Of a stretch of 64,000 bases of DNA, positions 25,397 to 38,500 are shown piece by piece. Below the pieces are notes generated by a model. The model was not told the DNA's origin. It searched no databases and worked only from the letters and a program-made list of their open reading frames with translations. Position numbers and translations under genes: made by a program. How positions within the stretch are numbered: the first letter of the stretch is position 1; every line of letters starts with the position of its first letter. Source of the stretch: Asterias amurensis (Eukaryota > Echinodermata > Asteroidea > Forcipulatida > Asteriidae); contig NC_092660.1 of assembly GCF_032118995.1 (NCBI RefSeq), forward strand, positions 1,875,501 through 1,939,500, written 5' to 3'.

Positions 25397-25783
25397 TTAA
25401 AGACACTGGACACTATTGGTAATTGTCAAAGACTAGTCTTCTCACTTTGTGTATCTCAACATATGCATAAAATAACAAACCTGTGAAAATTTGAGCTCAA
25501 TTGGTCGTCAAAGTTGCGAGATAATAATGAAAGAAAAAAACACCCTTGTCACACAAAGCTGTGCGCTTTCAGATGCTTGATTTTGAGACTTCAAATTCTA
25601 AATCTGAGGTCTCAAAATAAAATTTGTGGAAAATTATTTCTTTCTCAAAAACTACGTTACTTCAGAGGGAGCCGTTTCTCACAATGTTTTATACTATCAA
25701 CCTCTCCCCATTACTTGTTACCAAGTAAGGTTTTATGCTAATAATAATTTTGAGTAATTACCAATAGTGTCCACTGAATTTAA
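25397..25783. mobile_element. MITE family A, complete
   Basis: It begins TTAAAGACACTGGACACTAT and ends 'aatagtgtccactgaatttaa', so TTAA bounds both ends. The interior has the central 'cttcaaattctaaatctgag' palindrome. It lies in the LAP 3' region, shortly after the stop. Confidence 0.9.
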
Positions 25784-26615
25784 ACCAAAATTGGAACATC
25801 TTGAAACTTTGGAACAAGTATCCATGTTAAAAGTTTAATGTTTTTGTTTACACCATTCTATTTATAATTTGATAAAAGAAAAAACCTTGACAGCAAGTTT
25901 CACCGTGAAAGTTAAGATTTCATTCTCAATACAAAGTTCGGTGTGGAAAAAATGTGACGTGCCAGTACACAAGTTAGAACACCTTGAAAATATTGCAACA
26001 AGTATCTAACATTTTTAAAATTTTTGTTGGTTTATACTATTCTGTTGGTTATTTAAAAAAAAGAAAAACCTTGAGAGAAAAGTACACCTTGAAAGTTGAG
26101 GTTTCAGTCTCACATTGTATTCACTTTGAAAAGTTTTATTTAAAAGAAAATTAAAAATCCATCCAGTCAAATGACTAAAGCGGTACATCCCAAAAAGTCT
26201 TCCCTGCAAACATTTCAACTTTGTTATTATTGTTATATATTATATTAACTGCAGGAATGTCCTTTTATATCGAGCAAAAAAATATTTTTTATATTTATGA
26301 AGGCTGCCCAAATACCTTTGATACTTTCTATAACAAAATTAGCACACAATTTAAATCACAATGCAGCAGAAACGTTTTCATATTTTGATATAAAGTTTAT
26401 ACCAATGCCCCCCTCCCCTCCAAAAAAAAGAAAAAAAAGGTAAATAAAAATTCAATAGATAATATTTTTTTTTTTAAGTAAATGAGTAAACAAATAAAAT
26501 GAAAATAAAAACAAGTTAAAAATAAAACTAAATAAAAAATAATTAATCAAAAAAGTATAAACTATTTTGTGATGCTTCAAGCACTTCCTGAAATATTTAA
26601 ACTGTATTAGAACCG

Positions 26616-27103
26616 TAGAGCTATATTTATATTGACTAGGGCGCTAACTTGTTCTGCGTTTTGAAGCCACCCTGGGCGCAGACATGTTTGATGTGTTGCG
26701 TGACTACGGAACAATTTTAATTTTAAGAGAACACACATTGCCGTGTGCGCTTACGTACACGACTGCCCATTCGCGTACGTCCGCGTGCTACGAAAACTGT
26801 AACTTCAACTTGATTTACAAACTAAAAACTGTATACACGCTGTTTAAACATGACGCACATGATGCTCGCAGTTTGTACGCTGATCAGCAGATTGTGCGTT
26901 CACATTTGCTGCATTTTTGGTTGGATGACACCTAGAAAAGAACACACACTATCATGCAAATAGCCGTACAATTGCCGTATAAAATTTCAAGCTTTTGTAT
27001 TGGTTTGTACATAAACATGGATGCGCCCACACGGCTTCAAAACCTTAGTGTGTGTGTAACGGGCTGTTAGCGCTCTAGTCAATATATATAGCTCTATGAT
27101 TAG
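26616..27103. mobile_element. MITE family F, long form
   Basis: Arms of about 32 bp (TAGAGCTATATTTATATTGA ... GGGCGCTAAC and its complement) bound 490 bp. A 'gcgttttgaagcc' subterminal motif also occurs inverted near the other end ('cggcttcaaaacc'). Confidence 0.8.
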
Positions 27104-27197
27104 AACTGAAAACATGATGTCTGGAATGACACAAAGGCCACAACCTACGTTGCCCTGGTCTTGGCCTTTTTGCCCATTGAAAAGTTTACTAAGGACA

Positions 27198-27581
27198 TTA
27201 AAGACCTGGACACTATTGGTAATTGTCAAAGTTCAGTCTTCTCACTTGTTGTATCTCAACACATGCATAAAATAACAAACCTGTGAAAATTTGAGCCAAT
27301 TGGTCGTCGAAGTTGCCAGATAATAATGAAAGAAAAAACACCCTTGTCACACGAAGTCGTATGCTTTCAGACGCTTGATTTCAAGGCCTCAAAATCTAAT
27401 TCCGAGGTCTTGAAATCAAATTTGTGGAAAACTACTTCGTTCTTGAAAACTACGTTACTTCAGAGGAAGCCGTTTCTCACAGTGTTTTATACTATCAACA
27501 GCTCCCCATTACTCGTTATCAAATAAGGTATTTTGCTAAAAATTATTTTGAGTAATAACCAATAGTGTCCACTGCCTTTAA
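27198..27581. mobile_element. MITE family A, complete
   Basis: TTAA to TTAA, 384 bp; ends TTAAAGACCTGGACACTATT and 'ccaatagtgtccactgccttt'. It is one of the best-kept copies. Confidence 0.9.
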
Positions 27582-27885
27582 CTTTCAGTTTTGCCAGGAA
27601 GTGCCTGTGTTTAGCATGGAGTGTCACGATGAAACATTTATAAGAAATGGCTGCTTAAGATTGGACCAATCGCATGAATTTATTGAAATATTTAGTTCTT
27701 TCATTTTGTGTATTGTCAAAGACGTTATAATTATTATCAGGGACTTACCCCTTTAGTTAAAAACTTGTTATTTATTGAGACTAAATTGTAGGTATTTATA
27801 AATTGTTTGGCGCTAAATATTCAGAGGTTATGTACAGTGGGGGAAAAGGTTATTTGTTTAAGTTTGGTTTAATATTTTCGACCCA

Positions 27886-28042
27886 TGGAGTGTGTTTTGG
27901 CGACCCCAACCAAAGCAAAGACCAACCGAGTCCACAAGTCGGTCATTGGTCTGAACAACATCGTCACCGCGCTCAACCGAACACGTGAAAACGCTCAACC
28001 GATGACCAATGTTTTTGGTTGGGGTCGCCAAAACGCACTCAT
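27886..28042. mobile_element. Short foldback MITE (GGCGACCCCAACCAAAG ends)
   Basis: Arms GTGTTTTGGCGACCCCAACC and its near-perfect complement bound about 157 bp. The interior repeats 'accgagtccacaagtcggtc' and 'gctcaaccga'. It was found once in the window. Confidence 0.8.
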
Positions 28043-28049
28043 GGTTAAG

Positions 28050-28262
28050 GGGCTGCTATAGACTGTAGAGAATAACCCCTTTGTTGCTATGAAAGCGACC
28101 ATATTGTAGGGCAGGCCGTAAGCGCGTCTAAACGCGTACATCAGTGAAGCGCGCTGCGTTCCCAGTTTGATTTGTATGGCACACCTACGCACACGCTCAC
28201 AGACGCCATATTGTAGAGCAGGTATTTGAGTGTTTACGTCATATTCGATATGGTCTATTAGG
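28050..28262. mobile_element. MITE family G copy 1
   Basis: It shares over 200 bp with 32012-32224: 'aataacccctttgttgctat', 'gccatattgtagagcaggta', 'catcagtgaagcgcgctg'. The ends 'tatagactgtagagaata' and 'atattcgatatggtctatta' form an imperfect inverted repeat. Confidence 0.75.
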
Positions 28263-29119
28263 CAATTTGCGAGTTGGTACCGTACCATGCCATTTTCAGT
28301 CATAAGGAAATTATGCTCAATTAGAATTCACCAGACTAAATCCAGTGGTGCTATGTCACATGGTTTGATAACATTATTCAGCATTAGTCCACCAAAAGAA
28401 TGAAGCAGAGATATTAAATTTTTTATTTGATAGTGGTTTGTTAAGTGTGGGCTAAATGTGGTGCTTTTCTTCCTGATGCCCTTTGTGATTCTTTGTTTGC
28501 CCCTGAGCTATGCACAATTGTTCAAAAAAAGTATGGAAATATTTTGAGTTTCGTTTTCATTCTGTTTGTGCGTTGGCATTTTGTTTTGCTACATTATAGA
28601 AAGTGCAAAAAGGTGTATCGCTGGTGCATTACTAAACTGATACCAAATTGTATAAAAACCAGTAGTAGTTTAATGCCGTATGTTTTTCAAATAATTTGCC
28701 ATGAATCTGTACGAGATAGTGGTTTGGCTGGTCTTAAGGAAAATGGTTTTGCGCTTAGCTTAATTTTTTTGCATAAGCAGCTCTATGAAATTAGCTGGGC
28801 CCAAAGCGGCTGAAGTAAACTTGTTTGCATATACAAATGCTGTGCGTAGCAAAAATTTGCAGGATACCAGTCAGAAATGGTTAATGTGACATGGTTTTCC
28901 TGGCTGGTAACCCCATTGTGCAAGCACATTTTACTGTGCTTAGCGTCTCATTGTGAAAGATGTTAAATTTGCATCGGGATAGAATATTCACTTTGGTTTT
29001 ACCCATGTACACCGATGTGTGTTAGCACTGTATACTCAGTCACTGTCAGTACTTTCCCGAGTTCTGTGAACAAAATCACAGGCGTATTACTCGGGTAGGA
29101 TTCAAACCACTCATTGTGC

Positions 29120-29625
29120 TTAAAGACACAGGACACTATTGGTAGGTGTCTAAGACCAGTCTTCTCACTTGGTGTATCTCAACATATGCATAAAATAACA
29201 AACCTGTGAAAATGCGAGATAATAATGAAAGAAAAAACACCCTTGTCACGCAAAGTTGTGAGTTTCAGATGCTTGAATTCGAGACCTCAGTCTCAAATTC
29301 AATTCAAATGTTTTAGTGAGAAATTACTTCTTTCTCAAAAACTATGTTACTTCAGATTTTGCATGTATGTATATTATAGTTTTATACTATCAACAGCTCT
29401 CCATAGACCTTATGCACATGACGTCATTTCAGTACGGCGCCCCCGCATTGAGGTCAAAAGGAGGTTGTTCATTGGCCAATCTACATGCATTTCGATTGTT
29501 TCGTCACCGTTTGACCTCAAAGATGGCGGCTGGATAACGTCAATGCATAAGGTCTATTGCTCGTTACCAAATTTTTAGGCTTTCAATTATTTTGAGTTAT
29601 TGCCAATAGTGTATAGTGCCGTTAA
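29120..29625. mobile_element. MITE family A with a second element inserted
   Basis: Family A sequence (TTAAAGACACAGGACACTAT to 'gccaatagtgtatagtgcc' plus TTAA) is interrupted at 29404-29556 by an unrelated 153-bp inverted-repeat element. A flanks continue on both sides ('caacagctctcca' | 'ttgctcgttaccaa'). Confidence 0.88.
29404..29556. mobile_element. 153-bp MITE nested in family A
   Basis: The ends TAGACCTTATGCA and TGCATAAGGTCTA are perfect inverted repeats; next to them 'catgacgtca' and 'aacgtca' are also partly inverted. 'tttgacctcaaagatggcgg' and 'gaggtcaaaaggagg' pair imperfectly inside. It is clearly younger than its host element. Confidence 0.85.
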
Positions 29626-30035
29626 GCAGCTCTATGAAAATAGCCCCTGTAATTAGCAGCCAGTACTACTGTAATAACATAGTACATGTATACAGTGCTC
29701 GACACAAGTATTGGTTTGGAGTGACAACATTGTAACGACTTCTTTCAAGCCATATTGGCTAACAAAATTCATTTTTTTCTGTAGATTAAAGTACTACATT
29801 TGCTAGGTAGATATTTATAAAGAGAAACAAACCTATATTCTTTCATGTATAGATAAACATCATACTTTCATACCATTTGTAGCTTTTGTATTAAATGATT
29901 ACGGTCAAATGTTTGTACAAAAATAAAACCATTTTCTTTTTGGAGTTACTAAAGAGGAAGTTTCACAATGAGAATTTTGTTAGTCATTTGTGAGTCGTTG
30001 CCGACAAAAGGGTCTAAAACCAGGATCCATATTGT

Positions 30036-30372
30036 TTATTAATAATAATAAGTGTGCTGCCTGTTTGTTTTTTGTCTACTAAATATGAATCTCCTGACAG
30101 TCTCCTGACGATGACTAGAGCAAGCTTTTCATTAGTGCCCTGGTCATTTGGCCAATAATCTTTATCAGCTCCCTAAAGGAGTATACAGCCACAATATCAA
30201 CCTCTACCCTCGCAGGTACCCATTTATACCCCTGGGTGAAGAGAAGCAATACAGTAAATGATCTTGCTCAAGTACACAAGTGTCATGACCGGGATTCGAA
30301 CAAACACTCAGATGACTTGACGACCAGAACTTGAATTCGACGCTCTTAACCACTCGGCAACGGCACCCTAAA
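30036..30372 (-). mobile_element. SINE family S2, minus orientation
   Basis: 'cagctccctaaaggagtata', 'tacccctgggtgaagagaag', 'tgtcatgaccgggattcgaa' (B-box) and 'ttaaccactcggcaacg' (A-box complement) lie in the order expected of a reverse S2 copy, with an AAT-rich tail at 30040. Confidence 0.8.
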
Positions 30373-30856
30373 CATGACATGACACCCTAAGAAAATCACA
30401 GTCGCCTGTTTTCACCAGCCAGACAGACAAAAAGAACGTCTAAATTCAGACAAAAAGTGTGAAATTTATCATCCCTGCTTTTGTGTTTTATTGTACCTGT
30501 GAAAAATAAATATAGTTTCATGTTTGTATATATAATAAAACTATACAATGACAAAGAGGAAGCAGAACAAAAACACAAAGAAAGGGAATTATTTATTTAT
30601 CATAAAGTTTATTTACAGTTTTACTAATAACGTAAACACACATGTACATGTATAACTTGTCAAAATATCTTCCCCCGATAGGCAAACATTTCCTGTAAAA
30701 GGCAAGGTACAACGTTGGTAAAAACCTGAAATTAATAAATGACCGAGTACCGGTTAAGACTGAAAAGCTCAATTATAAATGAATCACAAAATGGTTATCA
30801 AAGGCAAAGTATACCTTGGGTTTTGGGGAACCGTTCGGTTGTTTCAATCTTATATA

Positions 30857-31078
30857 GGGTGCGTTCGTTTAGCTTCCCTGGGTCGACCCCGGTCTGCCCC
30901 CGGTGCGTTCGGATAGCTTTGACGTCGATCCAGGGGATCACCCGGGTCACTTGGGGGCTGGCCCCAGGTGCATGATGTCACTACGAGAGCGGTGAGTGGT
31001 CGATCGTTTAGCTCTTGTCAGGGGCTCACCCGAGTGAGTACCGCGGGGTATACCCAGGGAAGCTAAACGAACGCACCC
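30857..31078. mobile_element. 222-bp MITE with 27-bp perfect terminal repeats
   Basis: The left end GGGTGCGTTCGTTTAGCTTC (continuing CCTGGGT) is exactly complementary to the right end over 27 bp. An internal 'ggtgcgttcggatagcttt' echoes the terminus. It is GC-rich relative to its surroundings, and no target duplication was found. It lies downstream of MTREX and could fall in its 3' UTR. Confidence 0.88.
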
Positions 31079-31447
31079 ACTAATGTAGATGTATACGATA
31101 AAACTAACAAGTAAAAATTTGGTTGTGTTTTTGAGTTGTCGCTGAAAATCCTGAGCGAATTCATGCAGGGAAAAAAAATCCTGCTAGGAATACACAATCT
31201 GAGAAGCGCTACTGCTGTAACAATTCTCAAATTAAAATTTTGAAAACTGAAACTCTTTACCTTTTTCAATGCTTTAAAAGTCTATTCGTCCTAAAAAAGT
31301 CGGCAAAGAAAAAGTTGGATTTTAATTTTCACAATTCCATAGAGCATTGAAAATATTCCATCAAAATACATTGTTGTACCTTTCCTTTTTATATTTCAAA
31401 ATTTGTCTAGCTGTTCCTGTTAAACATGTACAAAAATTATTAATCAT

Positions 31448-31665
31448 AATACTATGGTCAAATGGTTAGATTGCATGACTTGCAGTCGCAAGGTCGTGGG
31501 TTCGAATCTGACCAAACTAACGGCTGATTTCACAATGACTAGAATTTAAGTATTTTTGTCACCGGGGTCCAGTGGTTAGACTGCAAGACTTGCAATCCTA
31601 CTAGGGTTCGAATCCTACTTGGCTAACCGCTGATTGCACAATGACTAGAATAAGTATTGTCGTCA
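31448..31665 (+). mobile_element. Two tandem SINE heads (as at 1619)
   Basis: Two tRNA-like heads lie head to tail at 31448-31545 and 31555-31665, each followed by 'cacaatgactagaat'. The first has 'ggttcgaatctgacc' and the second 'ggttcgaatcctac' as B-box. Neither folds into a good acceptor stem, so I call them SINE fragments and not tRNA genes. Confidence 0.7.
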
Positions 31666-32011
31666 CTATAGCCTTCGTGAAAACGAAACCCTTTTTTATA
31701 AAAACAGAATTTTAAAACGCCTTTACCTTTAGGAATAAAAGTATTTATAACATACGATTTGACCGACACAGTAAAATGAAATGTTTTAAATAATATCATG
31801 ACTTAAAAAGCTGGTAATTCAATACAAATAACTCTTACATGCCAGAACATAAACAATTCCTATTTTTCAATGAGGTCATCGCAGCTAGCGCACACAACTG
31901 CAGCTGAATTCGCTGTATTTGGACACGGCCTTAGTAGATTGGGGGGCAGGAGAGTAAAGACCCTCTACAGGTCAAAATGAGTAGCAAGACAGATAATGCA
32001 CCACTCTATAG

Positions 32012-32224
32012 ACGGTATTGAATAACCCCTTTGTTGCTATGAAAGTCGCCATCTTGTAGAGCAAACCGTATGCACGTCTGAACTCTTACATCAATGAAGC
32101 ACGCAGCATTCCCGATTTGATTTCTACGGCACATGCATCCACAAACAGGCATAACCACGCACAGACGCCATGTTATAGGGCAGATATTTGAATGGTGACA
32201 TCATATTCAATACGATCTATTGGT
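32012..32224. mobile_element. MITE family G copy 2
   Basis: It matches 28050-28262 over its whole length in the same orientation. The ends 'tatagacggtattgaata' and 'atattcaatacgatctatt' form a better inverted repeat than copy 1. Confidence 0.78.
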
Positions 32225-32569
32225 ATGCACTTGAGCATCGTAAAGCCAAGTCCTATGTCTGGCGGATTGGGGCTATGGCTACTGTTGGATTGCTGCGTCA
32301 TCATGCGTTGAAATATGCAACGTATTTAGCCTTAGCCACAGTCACAGCTGTAGCCAGTGATTGGGATACAGCCAGAGACAATGAGTTATATTTGGAGCCA
32401 GCAGCCAATTTCACGAAACTTTATGTCTTATGGCGCAACTTACGCCATAAATGTTGCGCAAGTGGACTTACGCAGTTGCGTGAAATCGGCTGCTGGTCAA
32501 GGATTATTGTGTGCCAAAGTTTGTTGGTCAACATGCTAAAAATTAAACATTATGTCTGCAGAGTGTTGT

Positions 32570-35500
32570 TTACAGATAAAGACTTGCAGCAAATACAATG
32601 TCCCTCTTGATCTTCACAATACCTAGAAGGAAAAAAAAACGGAAAAAACTTTAAGAAAATTGTAAATCTCGGAAAAAGTGATACTAGTATGAAATTTTGC
32701 ACACAGTCAGAGTAAGACATGAGAAAGATATTTCATTAGGCAAAAAAGGGGTTTTGCTTAAAGACACTGGACACTACTGGTTATTCTCAAAGACCAGTCT
32801 TTTCACTTAGCATATCTCAACATATGGATAAAATGACAAACCTGTGAAAATTTGAGCTCAATTGCGAGCAAAAATCCGCTTTCAGATGCTTGATTTCGAG
32901 ACCTCAAAATCTAATTCTAAGGTCTGTAAATCAAATTTGTGGAAAATTACTTCTTTCTCGAAAACTACGTTACTTCTGAGGGAGCCGTTTCTCACAATAT
33001 TTTATACTACCAACCTCTCCCCATTACTTGTTACAAAGGAAGGTTTCATGCTAATAATTTGTTTGAGTAATTACCAACAGTGTTAACTGCCTTTAAGAAT
33101 ATTTAGGTATTTCATTGGGCAAAAAGGGTTTTTGTTAAACATATTTAATGGAATCACTAACCTCCGGCAAACTTGTTTTCCAATTCCGTGTTTCCTATTG
33201 CTTTGGCTGCGTGGCACATTTCTCTCATCAGCTCCTCTAGTCTCCTCATGCAGCGGATTATACTTCCTGTCCAATCACAACAACATAAAACCAACAGTAT
33301 TAGTACAGTGCACGAATCAGGTAACGTCTTGAAAGAAGACTATATTTTTAATATTAGGCCTGGTCTGTTATCTATCCTATATTTAAATGTGATGTAATTC
33401 CACTGTCAATCAATGTTCACTTTTCAAAATTAACTGATTTGAGTTTTTTTTGAGAGTTTATGTTTGTACAAAAAAATAATGGGACTTAAGAATAAGAATT
33501 AACTATAACTAGTGAACTTGTGGGTACAACCATGTGTAATTATCTTCAAGCAGGCTTAATATTGGTTGGTGGATCCATAGCAACATGGAGTGTATCACAC
33601 CCATATCACACCCTGCGTATCGTGTGTTCGAACTACGCATATTGCGCTTTTATAAGCTTTATGAAAACGTACAGCTTATGAGAAGTTTTATTCAAAAGTG
33701 GCGATCTGTGTCAAATTCTGATCATTGCATGCATTGCTTGAAGGTAAATTTGTTATCACACAAGCACTTGTGACAATACCTAAAAATATAGTGCATCTGC
33801 GTCCAATATCCGGCGCTATACTTTCCGTATTCCAATCGCACTTGTGTGATAACCTGTAATATCTTTTGGGAGGAATATTGGCTGTAAAAAAAACGCTGTT
33901 GGTTTGGGTGTGACACTTCTTATAGTATAGTCTGCTAGTTTCATGAGGACACTGTTTGAAACATCAAGACCAAACTAAATTCCATTCCTGCAAACACCCA
34001 TTCCAAAAGAGCTTTCACCTGGTTGAACCGAACTAACTACTTCTCTTTCATTCTAAACAACTTTACTTGATCTAACTTAATTGAATTTATAAAACCCTTT
34101 AGCACTATTTCAAAGCACTGTACTGTATAAAAAAATAAAAAATAAAAATAAAAACATTACAATACAGAATAAAACCATGAGCAGAAATAGTAATGTGGTG
34201 TTCACATATTTTCAATTGAAAAAATTTCAAGTCACATACATAATAACATTAATAATAAAAATAAAAATCATTTATGAAGCAACCTTATGCAAGGCCTGAA
34301 AGTGCTTCACAAAAATATACAAAACAGCAACTACATCTATAGAAAACACTCATGAAACATTTACAATTAGCAGACAAGCAATACAATATTAAAAGAGAGT
34401 TGATAAAATCACAATAACGATGTTCATAAAAATATATTACTCTTAATATTACTGTTACTTGTTCAGCAAAACAAAGTAAGAAATGTCATACATCAAAAAC
34501 AGTCAAGATGAACAATAAATTGTACATTAAATGACAAAACATGGAATAAATATAAAGAGACACAGTAGGTAAGAATGAGATGGGGGAAGAGATGGGGTTG
34601 AGGACGAGGAATGTTTAGAAGGGGAGAGAAAACAGTTTACATTGCTCTGACTGGTACCCCACACACTTCTCGCTTAGCAAACATATTTACCAGCTCTATG
34701 AAATTGGGCCATGGGTCCAATTCATAAAGCATGTAAGCATAAAAACACGCTAAGCACAGAAATATATTGCTCAGCAGAAATAGGTTATCAAAACAGTTTA
34801 CATTGATGCAACTGGCACCCCACTCAATTCTCGTCCAGCAAAAATATATACTCAGCAAAAATTATCTGCTAAACAGCTTTATGAAATTGGCTCTGGTTTG
34901 GATCCTACCTTCAAACACGTCGGTCATCTTGCAGATCTCAGCAAACGTTGAGCCGTTCGCCCAAGCAAAGACGACGTCCATCATTTGAGGTTTGAAGGAC
35001 TCTACGTAATCCTCTTCCTCTACTTGTAGCTTTGCCTCGACACTCACCTTGGCGATCCTACGAGCAGAATCCTGACAAGAGTAAAAAAAAAGACAAAGAG
35101 AAATTGACGAGAGAAGTGACAAAACCGTCGCCCTCTGAATTGGCAGTGGACACTATTGGTTACTCAAAATAATTATTAGCATAAAACCTTTCTTGGTCAC
35201 AAGTAATGGAGAGAGGTTGATGGTCTAAAACATTGTGAGAAACGGTTCCCTCTGAAGTGCCATAGTTTTCGAGAAAGAAGTAATTTTCCACAAATTTGAT
35301 TTCGAAACCTCAGATTTAGAAATTGAGGTCTCGAAATCAACCATCTAAATGCACACAACTTCGTGTGACAGGGGTGTTGTGACCTCCGGGTCAAGTTACA
35401 AAAAGAAAAAATGTAACTCGCAAAAACAGCTGAACAAAAAAATACACAAATCAAATTTGAAATCAAAACCATTTTAGTACAATCTCTCCTTACCTGCATC

Positions 35501-38500
35501 TGTCTGAGAGGACCCGACAGCTGCTCCGATAGCCTGGGTGTGTTCTTAGATTTCTCCTCGAATACAAAACAGCTAAGTAGTGCAACGATTTGCTCTGGTT
35601 TCAGGCTATTAAAGACGCCGTTGAAGATGAGTTCGGTGAGTAACAACTCGTCCCCGCTATGAAGGAAGACACGAAAGTCAAATTCAAGATTGGTTTGGGC
35701 AAGCTTTTTACTTATTGGTATATTTCTAAAAACATTGAAATTCAAGACAGTGACTGAACCAAGTTAGTTACAAGTAGGGCAGAAGTTTTAATGGAATTAA
35801 ATGTATCCTAAACCATGGTATTATTATTAGTATTAATATTTATTCGGCATTAAAACACATACAAAATACAAACAGTAACAAAACAAAAGCCAGGGACATA
35901 TGCCCGGAGTTAAAAAAGGTTACCAAAAAACTTGTTTCTCTCCTACATTGCTGAGATGTAAGCTATTAAAGTTGAGATATAGGCCAAAATAGAATGTAAA
36001 TGGTGGCCAGTCAGTGTTGCAGCCATGGTGACACGCCTGCCCAGGACTCACAATTTTGATAAAGGAGTACCAAATGTCACAGAGAAAGAACACACTTAAA
36101 AGGCCAGGTTAAATAACAGATTGCACTTCAGCAATAATGGCACCATAACTAAACATGAGTAATGTTGTTGATCTGCTCGCCCTTGGTGGCGTTAACAAAA
36201 ATTGATTTATTTTTAATTGATTTATTGTACACCCAGTCTTATGCACCTGCTAATCTCACAAGCAACTCGTCCTTTCATCTCGATGACATCTGCCACTGTA
36301 GCATACCCCAGTCTCCTTATAACTCTCTTTCGACACTTCAACTCCTCCAGCTGGATAACTGTCTTAGCACGTTTCAGTTCTCGCTTAGCAGCCTTCACTT
36401 CTGAAGCAATCTGTGAAGAATAACAAGACCACGACCATTAGGGCAGTTTGTCTTTCAAGGGGCCGTAAAGCCGTTGGTCCCATGTGTTGTGTAACGCACT
36501 TAAAAGAACCCAGTGCAATAATATTGAAAAGAGAAGCCGGTTTGCCCCGGTAATGCTAGTTTGATTGGCTGCATATTGTGCCACATCACCTTGTAAACCA
36601 TTACATGGAACTATGTAAAAGGAGTAGATCTCATATTTAAAACGTGGTCCCACAATTCTTCCAGAAAAATACTGTACCTAAGCCCCCTTGAGCGTCACTG
36701 AGTGCTGGATATGTGCGCTATATAAGAGGCCACTATTATTATTATTATTTTTATTAGAGCAGCGGCACATTAAAGAATTCAGGTACTTTTTCAAAATGTC
36801 CACAGATTTACATTTACCTTACATGGTTTAAGATAATGACAGTACAAAGCTTCCCTAAAAATATTACTTACTGAGGTGCTTACTGAAGTGCTGTAGTTTT
36901 TTGAGAATTGAGTAAAACAAGTCACAAAATAATTTTCGTCTCAGTGAGACGAAAATTGTTTTAGCATGTAAAAACCCATTAACCAGTTATGATTTTTTCC
37001 CTCAAAACTTGACAACTAATGAGGCTGAAACTTCATCAGGTAACATACAGTACATACATCTTTATACACAGTGAGGGGATGGGATACATGTCATTGCCCA
37101 AAACTTGTTTATTTTAAGTAGGATTTGAAACTTTGCATGGTGGAAAAACGATATAGAAAGGTTTGCGGTAACACCATGTAATGACTATCTCTAATGAGTT
37201 GGGGTGGTTCTGAAAAGAACCGTTGGTTTCAACTTCTCCAGAAGACGATCAGAGCATACTGATCGAAACGTCGAGTTGAAACCAACGGTTCTTATAGAAC
37301 CACCCCAAATCATTAGAGATAGTCATTACATGGTGTTACCGCAAACCTTTCTATATTGTTTATCGTACAAAACTAAGCTAATACCTTTGCTTTCTCTTCA
37401 TATAGGCCGTACAAACGAGACAGTTCAGGACTCTTATGCAACGGATGGCTGTACATTCTCTCCTCGAAGGCTTCAACTTTCTGCAAAGAAATGTCAATCG
37501 GTAGAAGAGAAATTACTCAATGTTGAGATAACCAGGCTCAAGAGTTTTAAGGATAGCTCGGGGTTTGCTCTCTTAACAGTATTAGTCAAAGTGTCTGGTA
37601 GAGCTGACAAGTAATTCAAAGTGTCCACATTTTGTTTTTCTCAACAGCATTTGTGATGAGATCAAGCAATACAATTTGTTTGTCATTTTTTTTTTATTTT
37701 TTTTTTTTTGGGGGGGGAGCATCATCTATGCTTTATTGCTTTAAAGGGAAGGTACACGTTTGGTAATAACTCAAAACAAAGATTAACTTAAAAACTGACT
37801 TGGTAACGAGCGTTGGAGAGCTGTTGATAGTATAAACATTGTGAAAAACAGCTTCATCTGAAGTTACATAGTTTTTGAGAAAGAGGTAATTTCTCACTCA
37901 GATATTAAAAGACCTAAGGCCTGAATAACTTTTATTAGGCATCTGAAAGCACACAAAATTGTGCAACAAGGGTCTACGGGCAACGCCTACCCTACCTCAA
38001 CGACCCTCTTTAAGGATTCATCCTTGATGCCCATGTCTTCAGTTGGATCCAGCAACGGAAGACTGTCTGGAAATCTTCTCTGTACCTCCTGAGAAATAAC
38101 AAAGTCATAAGGAATTAATTGATTGAAATAATTTATTTACTCAAGGCGCTGAGTATATACATTTATAAAAAAAGATGAATTCTGAGAACTAAGTATGTAG
38201 CACCTTGTAAGGGTTTACAAGGTGCTACTGCGCATTCAGCAGCCACAGCCAGTATTCAAACATGTCCCTATGCGCTGTGGAGAAATTACAAACATCGAAA
38301 TACAAATACAAGATACGCAATGTACTGGGTATCAAACAAAAATGCATGAATTAAAAACGTTAAACAAGTGCGTCTTTGAAGCAACCTTAACCTTATTAAT
38401 GGAATCAATATATTTCAAATATTTCGAACGAATGCGCAATAAGGTTGAGGCAGTGTGAGTGAAGCTGCGTTCACCCTAAGACTTGGTCAAAACTGGTTGA

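Larger units (their letters stand above)
25170..32569. other. Gap between convergent LAP (+) and MTREX (-) genes
   Basis: No protein gene is recognised in 7.4 kb. It must contain both 3' UTRs. Fragments of 'ttggaacaagtatccatgtt' and 'cttgagagaaaagt' type repeat three times between 25250 and 26110, suggesting a diverged local triplication. MITEs fill much of the rest (25397, 26616, 27198, 27886, 28050, 29120, 30857, 32012) with one S2 SINE (30036). A 122-codon frame at 28445-28813 has no recognisable domain and is probably chance. Confidence 0.5.

Noticed and set aside
28445-28813. 122-codon open frame in the convergent gap
   Set aside because: It starts just after a MITE, ends in MITE-like sequence, and has no recognisable domain or intron signals; chance in AT-rich DNA is more likely.
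37230-37290. Hammerhead-ribozyme-like string in the palindrome loop (CTGATCGAAAC)
   Set aside because: The CTGATGA core and the stem II/III layout required for a hammerhead are absent.
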